A stretch of 64,000 nucleotides of DNA from Perilla frutescens (Eukaryota; Streptophyta; Magnoliopsida; Lamiales; Lamiaceae). Both the position numbers and the translations under genes were made by a program. This document shows, piece by piece, positions 56,705-64,000 of this stretch. Under the pieces are notes generated by a model that saw nothing but the letters and a program-made list of their open reading frames with translations, had not been told where the DNA came from and made no database searches. The stretch spans positions 8,519,501 through 8,583,500 of the forward strand of contig BRKX01000004.1 in NCBI GenBank assembly GCA_026008535.1. Direction: 5' to 3'. The first letter of the stretch is position 1; the number at the start of each line of letters is the position of its first letter.

Positions 56705-57390
56705 ATTTTGCAGCTGGGAAGCATGAATCCTTAGCACCAGCAGGAACTGAACATAAGCCTCCTTTACCAGATTTTGAAAGAGTTATACAAGCTGAGATAG
56801 CAAGGCACTTTACCACTTATATGGATCAGAAGAATGAAGCAGACAAACATAGAAACAAAGAAGGCCACCAAGCAGCTCATATGGCAGAGGTTGGAGAAGG
56901 TGAAAACAGTGGGTATTCTGATCATTTTGCTTTTGGTTTATCCACAGAGATTAGGAAAGATGAGTGGATCATAGACTCCGGGGCTAGCAATCATATGTGT
57001 TGCCAAGCTTCACTGCTCAAGAATCTTAGAAAGCTACAGAATCCAATCAAGATATATATGCCAGATGGTAGCAGCATTTTGGCCCTTATGACTGGTGAAG
57101 CTCAAGTTATACCTTCTATTCTACTACATAATGTTTTGTATGCCCCTGAATTCACTCTCAACTTGATATATGTGGGTCAGCTTACCAAAACTTTGAATAG
57201 CAGAGTGATTTTCCTTGAATCATATTGTTTGGTGCAAGAAAAGGTTCAGATGTGATTCTGGGCATAGGCAAAATGAGAGGCACTTTGTATATTTGCACTT
57301 ATGAGTATCAGTTTACTGTGCATATTAACACAGATGTTATGCCTAGCTCGAAGGAGCTTCACAATCTCCTTGGTCATCCCTCTGTTATGT
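56662..57390 (+). pseudogene. Copia E protease and GAG-pre-integrase
   Basis: Protease context DEWIIDSGASNHMCCQASLL (active site DSG intact, about 56,960-57,000), IPSILLHNVLYAPEFTLNLI and VGQLTKTLNSRVIFL. The frame stops at 57,253. The pre-integrase continues in another frame with GIGKMRGTLYICTYE and ELHNLLGHPS, ending at about 57,390 against gypsy D. Confidence 0.83.
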
Positions 57391-57825
57391 CCAAAAATGA
57401 CTAAGAAAAACTGAGTCATGATCAGACACAATTGACTTAGGAAAACCATGCAATTTAACTACAGTTTCAACAAACACACTAGCAACCTTAGCTACCGTAT
57501 ATTGGGTTGGGAGGGCTGCAAAATGCGCATATTTAGAGAGACGATCCACTACTACAAAGATAATGGTATTACCTCGAAAATTCAGAAGCCCTGTAATAAA
57601 GTCCATCAAAATATCTTCCCACACATGGTTTGGAATGGGCAGTGGCTGAATTAAACCTACCGGAGGTTGAGTAGATACTTTAACTTGCTGGCAAACCACA
57701 CACTCAGACACAAATTTCTCAACATCCTTGCGAAGTCCCGGCCAATAAAATTGCCCGGCTATTCTTACGATGGTCCTCTTAGTTCCACCGTGGCCTGCCA
57801 AGAGAGAGGAATGACACTCCCACAA
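57391..57825 (-). pseudogene. Gypsy D integrase (truncated)
   Basis: Contains the HHCC zinc region (ECHSSLLAGHGGTKRTIVRI...KFVSECVVCQQVK), ILMDFITGLLNFRGNTIIFV (first Asp), VVDRLSKYAHFAALPTQYT and LHGFPKSIVSDHDSVFLSHF (second Asp). It ends there, before the catalytic Glu and the C-terminal domain, so it cannot work. Confidence 0.9.
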
Positions 57826-57942
57826 CAGTTGTTCCCGTAGAGAAGAATTGGGACTCAGATAAAATCGATCCTTGAATAGAAGTAAACCATCTCACACTGT
57901 AAAATCAGGATGTAATTCCTGAGCTCTGAACTTATTGTGCAG

Positions 57943-58435
57943 CTACACCAAGTCATCTAACTCTTGATTTTCCAATCTCAATTCCTCCAAAAAGGTTGTA
58001 ATAGGAAAAGAAGCAGCCAACACTACTAATATGGCACTGGCATAATCATCTTCCTCGCGATGCGACAACGCATCAGCCACCTTATTGGCGCTACCCATTT
58101 TGTATTCAATTGAGAAATCAAATCCCAATAACTTCCGCACATGATTTTGCTGATCAGGTGTAAGAATCGTCTGTTGCAATAATTCTTTTATGCTCTTTTG
58201 ATCGGTCCTAATGATAAAAGGCCGTCCCAACAAATATTGTCTCCATTTTTTCACAGCTTCTGTTATCGCGTATAATTATTTATTATACGTAGAGGAATTT
58301 TTCATTCATTGTCCCATTTTCATGCTAAAGAATGCAATTAGTCCACCTTCCTGCATAAGCACGACTCCAATACCTGTGCCTGAAGTGTCAGATTCAATTA
58401 CAAAAAGGATCTCAAAGTTAGGTAGCCTCAACATT
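57943..58435 (-). pseudogene. Gypsy D RNase H
   Basis: Minus strand: KKWRQYLLGRPFIIRTDQKS, IKELLQQTILTPDQQNHVRK, LLGFDFSIEYKMGSANKVAD and ALSHREEDD, the typical C-terminal half of gypsy RNase H. The N-terminal half (58,255-58,435) is interrupted by stops and a frame change. Confidence 0.83.
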
Positions 58436-59330
58436 GGCGCTCTTTTGTCATAGCTTCTTTCAACTTTTCAAAAGCCTCCTCTGTAGCTTCATTCCAGCTA
58501 AAAGCCTCCTTTCGAAGAAGGTCAGTTAAAGGTGCCGCGATACTTGCATATCCCTGTACAAATCGTCGGTAGTAACCTGTGAGACCCCAAAACCGTCTTA
58601 ACTGTTTAATGGTCTTAGGAGTAAGCCATTGTGTCATAGCTGTAATTTTCTGAGGATCGGGATGGAGCCCTTCAGAGTCGACAATGTGGCCTAAGTATTC
58701 TATTGCTGTTTCACAAAACGTGCATTTGGAGAACTTAGTCAAGAATTTGTTGTCAGAAAGGCACTTCAACACTTCCCCTAGATGTTCCGCATGTGACTTC
58801 TCTTTCTCGCTGTAAATCAAAATATCATCGAAAAACACAACTACAAACTTTCATAAATAAGGAGCCAATGTGTAGTTCATAATTGCCTGGAAAGTAGACG
58901 GTGCATTCGTGAGACCAAATGGCATAACTAAGAACTCATAATGTCCTTCATGAGTACTAAAAGTTGTTTTATGTACGTCACCTACATCGACGCGGATTTG
59001 ATGATAACCTGCTCGAAGATCCAATTTAGCGAAGTACCTAGCTTTTCCGAACTTATCAAACAATTCATCAATAGTTGGAATTGGAAATCTATCTTTGACA
59101 GTGGTAGCATTCAAAGCTCTATAGTCCACGCAAAATCAATACGTTCCATCTTTCTTTCGCACCAACAAAACTGGTGATGAAAACGGGCTTTGGCTAGGCT
59201 GAATAATGCCTTGCTCTAACATTTCTTTAACGAGTCTTTCTATTTCTCCTTTTTGAAAATGAGGATATCTGTAGGGTCTAACATTTACTGGTTTGCTTTG
59301 TGGAAGTAGATGTATTTTGTGGTCAAACAC
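58428..59330 (-). pseudogene. Gypsy D reverse transcriptase (stops in frame)
   Basis: Three segments: VNVRPYRYPHFQKGEIERLV...SPFSSPVLLVRKKDGTY (59,136-59,330); DYRALNATTVKDRFPIPTID, YFAKLDLRAGYHQIRVD and FLVMPFGLTNAPSTFQAIM (58,851-59,129); VFFDDILIYSEKEKSHAEHL, YLGHIVDSEGLHPDPQKI and LRRFWGLTGYYRRFVQGYA (58,428-58,838). The catalytic Asp residues in LDL and FDD are kept. Stop codons separate the segments. Confidence 0.9.
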
Positions 59331-59350
59331 CCGGCGTGGTGGGAGCCCTT

Positions 59351-60187
59351 TCAGAATCTAAAAAAAACTTCATCAAATTCTTGTAAAATTTTGGAGATAT
59401 CCTCGGTTAAATTTTCAGGAATGTCAGTGCTGCCTGATATCTGAGAATTTGAAACATCAGAATTTTGTCTCCAAGTGAGCTCATATAGTTTCTGCACCTC
59501 TTTACGATCAATCATAGCTTGTAGTTGACTGAAGGTTACTTTTCGAGTTCCCAGAGTTTCATCTACTTGTGGCTTCACTTTTTTCTTGTTCCATTTAAAC
59601 TCCATCGACATGCTTCTATAATCATGATTAACCTGGCCAAGTTCTTGAAGCCACGGGACTCCCAAAACAATATCAGGTCCTTGTATCGGCAAAATAAAAA
59701 GATCCACATTAAAGTCAGTTCCTTGTAGTCCCAATGTCACTTGCGGACAATAACTTTGACAAGGCATTGAATCTCCATTTCCAATATAAACTCAAAACTG
59801 TGACACCGATTTGACCTTGGCTACTAATTTTTTGGCCACTTCTGGTTGTATGAAGTTATGCGTGCTACCGCTGCCAATCAATATATGTACTGAACTATTT
59901 CCTGCTCTTCCCCACATTCTCAAGGATCGCGGATTCTCGACGCCTGATAATGAATTAAGGCTTGAAATATCCCCAAGAATTACTTCTTCATTCCCTTCAT
60001 CTACCTCAATTTCATTATTCTCTTCTTCATCTCCAACTAAGAGCAGTATTTTACTACTACATTTATGATTAATGCTCCACTTTTGATTGCAGTTAAAACA
60101 TATTCCCTTAGAATGATCTGCTCGTTGGATTTGCTCCAACATTGTGTTGCGGGTCGTTCGTTCAGTGGCCATGGAATTTTGTCCCAC
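59351..60187 (-). pseudogene. Gypsy D protease and Gag C-terminus
   Basis: Zinc-binding CFNCNQKWSINHKC (about 60,060-60,100), an acidic linker, then the protease VHILIGSGSTHNFIQPEVAK. The usual Asp of the DSGSTHNF active site is Gly here. After a stop near 59,793 follow LGLQGTDFNVDLFILPIQGP and DIVLGVPWLQELG, the end of the protease, then the lead-in to RT. Confidence 0.85.
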
Positions 60188-60970
60188 GATGGGGGTTGTT
60201 TGATTAACTGTTGTTGATCGGTACCTTGCTGTTGACCAGTGATCACTTTGGCGATCTTCATTACGAGACTCAAATAGTCTTGCTAAATTGAAAGCTTCAT
60301 CTAAATTTGATGGCCTTGATATTTTTAGCTCTCACTGCACCTCTTTCTGCAACCCAGCAATGAATATTGAAAGTAAAGCAGGTTCTGACAGATCGTTCAC
60401 CTTGTTCATCAAGTTTTCAAATTCTGATTGATATTCAGCCACCGTCCCTTTTTGCAATAATTTAGCCAATTGTCCAGTGTAATCTTCAAATTTCGAAGGA
60501 CCAAAACGTACCTCAGCTTGCCTTAGAAAATTCTTCTAGGTCGTTAGTTTTTTGTTTGTCTTCAACCATCGATACCAGTCGGATGCTTGTCCCTCCATAT
60601 TAAAAGAAGCGATTCTTAGTCTCTGTTCATCGGGTGTTTCATGAAAATCAAAATATTCTTGAACCCGAAAAATCCATCCTTTGGGGTATGTTCCATCAAA
60701 CCGAGGCAACTCCAATTTCATAGTATGTGGCTTGTAGTTGGTCCCTGAATTTTCTCCGGTCTTGTGGATGGGTGCACCTTAATTCTGCCCTGCTTGATTT
60801 GCTGGATTTTCTCCGATTCCTCATGTGACAAAGTCGCGAAGAGCGATTTTTATCTCCTCAATAGAATTGGCTACTCCCTGATACTTCTGGTTTTGCGTAA
60901 CAATTTGTCTATCAAATTGCTCTTGCAACTGTGACACAACGTTCATCAATTCATTGCTAACTTCTACCAT
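60188..60970 (-). pseudogene. Gypsy D Gag
   Basis: The likely start is 60,970 (MVEVSNELMNVVSQLQEQFD), 9 bases past the PBS. Then, in pieces separated by stops, MKLELPRFDGTYPKGWIFRV (60,721), QRLRIASFNMEGQASDWYRW, LKTNKKLTT, VRFGPSKFEDYTGQLAKLLQ and TVAEYQSEFENLMNKVNDLS. These are the normal gypsy Gag blocks. Confidence 0.85.
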
Positions 60971-60979
60971 GATTCGAAG

Positions 60980-60998
60980 CTCTCAATGAAAGCACCAA
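60980..60998 (-). promoter_or_regulatory. Gypsy D primer-binding site region
   Basis: Minus strand TTGGTGCTTTCATTGAGAG follows ...CCTATCA, the LTR end. Such a sequence next to the LTR is found in many plant chromoviruses. The exact tRNA is not assigned. Confidence 0.6.
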
Positions 60999-61126
60999 TG
61001 ATAGGAACTCAAGCCCAAGGCCCTAACTCCACCACAAAAGCTAGCTCAAGGGTGGAGGGTTGACCCTCAACTTAAGTACCCATCCACAATTTCTTGTGGA
61101 TCCGATGTGGGATCGTATAATTGTAC
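60999..61126 (-). mobile_element. Gypsy D 5' LTR (short or truncated)
   Basis: Minus strand: about 128 bases from TGTACAATTATACGATCCC or slightly inside, through a GATCCACAAGAAATTGTGGAT palindrome, to GAGTTCCTATCA. It may be a complete very short LTR or a truncated one; copia E sequence resumes at about 61,115-61,126, so the outer edge is uncertain. Confidence 0.6.
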
Positions 61127-62250
61127 ATTTCTGCCCTTATCTTTTTCCTCTACAGACATCAGACTACTCCACTACTTTACCTTTCATTTCCTTTGACACT
61201 CCTCATCCTGAAGAGCCTATAACCATTCCCCCAGCTCCTACAGATCATATAACACCAGCTCCTTTAACCATTGATCCCCTCCACTGCTACTTCATCCTCA
61301 TTACTTTGTCAACCTACTTCCACAGATTGTCACATTCAATCTCCTGCCCATGCTACACCACAGGACTTGAATGTTCTCCCTCCTTCTATTTTACCCAGAA
61401 GAAGCAACAGAATTTCTAAACCACCTGGTTATCTTGAAGACTATGTGTGCTCAGCCCATTTCCCCTCTTCTGGCCTGTCTTCTAACATGCATACTCCTCT
61501 CACTTTTCCATTTTTTACTTTACCTATATTAACTCCATCTTATACAACATTTCTTTTGAATGTTGATGCTAATGAGGAACCTTCTTCCTATCAAGAGGCT
61601 TGCCAACATCCTGACAGGGTTGCAGTAATGCAAAAGGAGTTGGAAGCTTTTGAGAGTAATCAGACTTGGGAAGTAGTCCTTTTACCTCCTGGCCAACAAG
61701 CCATTGAGAGTAAATGGGTCTACAAGGTCAAACTTCACTCAGATGGGAGTGTTGAAAGGTTCAAAGCCTATTTGGTTGCAAAAGAGTTTCACCAAGAGTT
61801 TGGAATCAATTACCATGAATTTTTTGCCCCGGTTGCCAAAATGGTTACTATACGCTTGTTTGTTGCAATTGCCACGCAGAAGCAGTGGTTTTTACATCAT
61901 ATTGATGTCAATAATGCGTTCTTCCATGGCTATCTCTCTGATGAAATATATATGCATTTGCCTCAGGGATATACCAAAAGGAAGCCTGGTGAAGTTTGTA
62001 GGCTGGTTAAGAGTCTTTATGGGTTGAAGCAAGCTTCGAGGGAGTGGAATTTGGAATTCTGTAAGCTACTTTCTTCCCTTGGGTTTATTTAATCTGAAGC
62101 TGATCATTGTCTGTTCACAAAAGGTGTTGATGATCACTTTGTTGCCTTGTTGGTTTATGTAGATGATATTCTACTCTTAGGGCTTTCCCTTGTTGATATT
62201 CAGTCTGTTAAGGATGCCCTGGACCATGCTTTTACCATTAAAGAAACAGA
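61120..62250 (+). pseudogene. Copia E integrase tail and reverse transcriptase
   Basis: After a possible integrase tail and a Pro-rich linker comes RRSNRISKPPGYLEDYVCSA (frame change near 61,280), then EEPSSYQEACQHPDRVAVMQ, IESKWVYKVKLHSDGSVERF, YLVAKEFHQEFGINYHEFFA, PVAKMVTIRLFVAIATQK, HHIDVNNAFFHGYLSDEIYM and KSLYGLKQASREWNLEF, a stop at 62,090, and VALLVYVDDILLLG with the YVDD box. A clean segment of 273 codons lies at 61,271-62,092. Confidence 0.88.
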
Positions 62251-62610
62251 CAACGGTCTCACTCTCCTCCGCAGAGGCTGAGTATCGGAGTCTAAGTTTT
62301 AATGTATGTGAAGTTCTGTGGATTTCTTTTGTGGTGGCTCTCTTCTGACTTTCCTTCTGCACTCCGGTGCCTATCTACTGTGACAATCACGCTGCGATTC
62401 AAATCACACAGAATCAGGTGTTCCACGAGCGCACGAAACACCTCGACCTTGACTGCCATTTCTCGCGCATGCATTACAAGTCTAGTTTTATGGTACCTCT
62501 TTATACTTCAACACTCACACAGCTCGCAGACATCTTCACTAAATCCCTTCCCCGTGCTCAGTTCTTGGATCTATTATCCAAGCTACACCTTGGTGATCTT
62601 CACCATGTCT
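62226..62610 (+). pseudogene. Copia E RNase H (internally deleted)
   Basis: The RT sequence DALDHAFTIKE is joined directly to QTTVSLSSAEAEYRSLSF, which normally lies far downstream in RNase H, so roughly 150 codons are gone at about 62,245-62,255. After a stop and frame change it continues PIYCDNHAAIQITQNQVFHE, RTKHLDLDCHFSRMHYKSS and QLADIFTKSLPRAQFLDLL, ending at 62,610, 13 bases before the LTR. Confidence 0.86.
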
Positions 62611-62623
62611 AGCTTGCGGGGGG

Positions 62624-62902
62624 TGTTGAGCGTGTACCCATGCAGCCATGCACAAAGCCATGCAGACGTCTACTGCACCCTACCACACACAATTATGTCT
62701 CCTTGTACACGTGGACTTGGATATTTTTCTTCTATCATAGATATTTTTTTTGTTAACTTGATCCCTATGCAAGCAATTAGCAATTGATCGCAGCTATATT
62801 TTCTGTTGTATAAATAGCTGCTCCTCTGTGTAATGTTCATTTTTTTATTTGAATAATACAGAAGTTTTGTTCGATGTTTTCTCTCTTCCTATACACTCAA
62901 CA
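62624..62902 (+). mobile_element. Copia E 3' LTR (279 bp)
   Basis: TGTTGAGCGTG to ACACTCAACA, preceded by the polypurine run GCGGGGGG (62,616-62,623) and followed by GTAAT (62,903-62,907). Eight substitutions relative to the 5' LTR. Confidence 0.95.
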
Positions 62903-62907
62903 GTAAT

Positions 62908-63470
62908 GAAACGAAAAGCTATTGGCTATATCTATTTATACTAAGCATCATTTGGCATTTAATTATATGCATATATCTATATATGACTTTTTAATGTTAT
63001 TATATTTATATATGGTAAATTACGTTATGATCTATATTGAATAATGAATATTATTGGGCTAATTAGACTGACATATATGGTAATTATAAGTTTTTATTTA
63101 TAAACGTCATTTTTAGTTGAAATCTACGGTGACGCAAATTAAGCCATTAAATATATTTCATGGAAACAACCAAAAAATTGCTAGGTTTTATGTTTCTGCA
63201 ATTAATTATTTTTTTAGATTTATTTATGACTATTGTGATGGATATTGTTACAATTCAATTTATTAATAATTTATTCCAATTTTCAAATAAGTATTAATAA
63301 TTATTTTAATGACGGTGTTTAATGATTCTATATACATGTAGAGTTGCGGATTTTTGAAAATTAAAAATAGGTATATTAATCTACTAAATTTTGGGGAATT
63401 GCCAATAAAAATTAATCTATTTTTTTAATGAATTTTATAAATAAAGAGAAAAGACAGAAAAAGTAACATA
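62908..63470. other. Gene-free AT-rich stretch
   Basis: No recognisable frame, repeat or element end between copia E and the LINE-like fragment. Confidence 0.6.
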
Positions 63471-63582
63471 GAACTAAAAATTCCAAATATCACATGTCAA
63501 TACCTCAACGGACCGGGTCTCATTAAAGCCCCACATAGAAAACCGAATATCGGAAAAACCGTGTGGAAAAAAGAGTACCCCT

Positions 63583-63993
63583 CTAAACAAATCTAAAAAC
63601 ACCAGTACCACAAATGTCTGATTTAACAAATTCAGAAATACAAGGAATACTAGAAAGCCAAAATCCAGAAAAAACCGTGGGCAAAGCCAAAGCATCAACA
63701 ACTCTATTCCCCTTTCGATAGATATGGGTGACGCAAAAATCAATATGGCCAATAAACTCCAACACGCGGCGCCATCTAGCCTTCAAGATCCATGGAACCT
63801 GTAACGAGCGAGAAGAAAGAAGAGTAACAACATAAGTTGAATCCGCCTCAAGCCAAATAAAGTCAAGAGATAGATTTTGAGCCCATTCCAAAGCTACAAT
63901 AACCACCGTTAGCTTAGCTAAGAACGCAAATCCAACATCTTCATCTATATTGAAACAACAAAGAACCGAACCATTTGATCGCCTGAAGACTCT
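63583..63993 (-). pseudogene. RNase H-like domain, probable LINE 3' end fragment
   Basis: The minus-strand frame is open from a TGA at 63,994 to a stop at 63,583. It encodes VFRRSNGSVLCC, FAFLAKLTVVIVALEWAQNL, DFIWLEADSTYVVTLL, QVPWILKARWRRVLEF and HIYRKGNRVVDALA. This is the plant-type RNase H (RVT_3) found at the C-terminus of LINE retrotransposons and in related solitary host proteins. The conserved acidic residue in LEADS and the final Asp in VVDALA are seen. RT, if present, would lie beyond the window on the right. No poly(A) tail is visible downstream. Confidence 0.75.
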
Positions 63994-64000
63994 TCACGTG

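Larger units (their letters stand above)
57391..61126 (-). mobile_element. Gypsy D (chromovirus-like, minus strand), 3' end missing
   Basis: Minus strand: short LTR (61,126-60,999), PBS, Gag, protease, RT, RNase H and integrase, cut inside the integrase core at 57,391. The RT-RNase H-IN order is gypsy. The 3' part and 3' LTR are absent. Sequence of integrase and RT resembles plant chromoviruses. Several stops are present. Confidence 0.88.
53802..62902 (+). mobile_element. Copia E (Ty1/copia) with nested inserts, TSD GTAAT
   Basis: Two 280-bp LTRs (53,802-54,081 and 62,624-62,902) flanked by GTAAT (53,797-53,801 and 62,903-62,907). Inside: PBS, Gag split by a solo LTR, protease and pre-integrase, then gypsy D in place of integrase, then RT and RNase H with a deletion, and PPT. 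The LTRs differ at 8 substitutions plus one length change by hand count. Coding capacity is lost. Confidence 0.94.

Noticed and set aside
60999..61126. Complete very small LTR element
   Set aside because: Only one short LTR-like segment is present, and its outer edge coincides with the resumption of copia E, so truncation is as likely; kept only as an uncertain LTR.

Overview
This window is plant nuclear DNA, most likely eudicot heterochromatin. It is AT-rich and built almost entirely of nested LTR retrotransposons. The plant diagnosis rests on Ty1/copia and Ty3/gypsy polyproteins, primer-binding sites of the plant tRNA-Met-initiator type (TGGTATCAGAGC), an Athila-type PBS, and one ordinary plant gene, a dirigent protein at 23,181-23,747. 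I cannot name the species. No rRNA, tRNA, CRISPR or bacterial feature was seen.

Layout. 1-8,736: a large non-coding gypsy-type element (LARD-1) with LTRs of about 3.1 kb; its 5' end lies outside the window. It is inserted in the gag of copia A (8,737-13,504), which is itself inserted in the RT region of copia B (minus strand, 13,505 to about 19,520). Copia C (plus, about 19,520-22,620), of the same family as B, lies next to it in inverted orientation. 22,620-24,600 holds the only host gene, with a visible G-box, TATA box and poly(A) signal. 24,629-43,606 is an AT-rich zone whose edges look like related, inverted DNA-transposon ends. Inside it sits a gag-only gypsy element (26,935-40,292, TSD CTAAC). 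The 5' LTR of that element carries a foldback Mutator-like MITE (9-bp TSD), and its 3' LTR is split by a second non-coding element, LARD-2 (30,733-39,295). 43,723-45,031: a non-autonomous hAT-like element rich in GAGCTCGGCTCG motifs. 45,337-49,982: an internally deleted Athila-like element on the minus strand with intact 5-bp TSDs. 50,027-50,384: a PIF/Harbinger-like MITE, followed by a duplicated flank interrupted by the 3' end of copia F (minus, 50,862-52,545). 53,802-62,902: copia E (TSD GTAAT), with a solo LTR of the copia A family in its gag (TSD CTTAA) and a minus-strand chromovirus-like gypsy D that has replaced its integrase. 63,583-64,000: the RNase H end of a probable LINE.

How the parts work together. 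No element in view keeps an intact complete polyprotein. The two LARDs carry only promoter, PBS, PPT and RNA sequence, and the gag-only element adds a Gag-like reading frame. All three would need reverse transcriptase and integrase from elsewhere. The dirigent gene is the only apparently functional protein-coding gene. The strongest non-routine observation is that LARD-1 and LARD-2 have clearly different LTRs but share a colinear, non-coding internal region of about 2.7 kb. Coordinates of element ends and TSDs were read directly from the sequence; family lineages are inferences from motifs.
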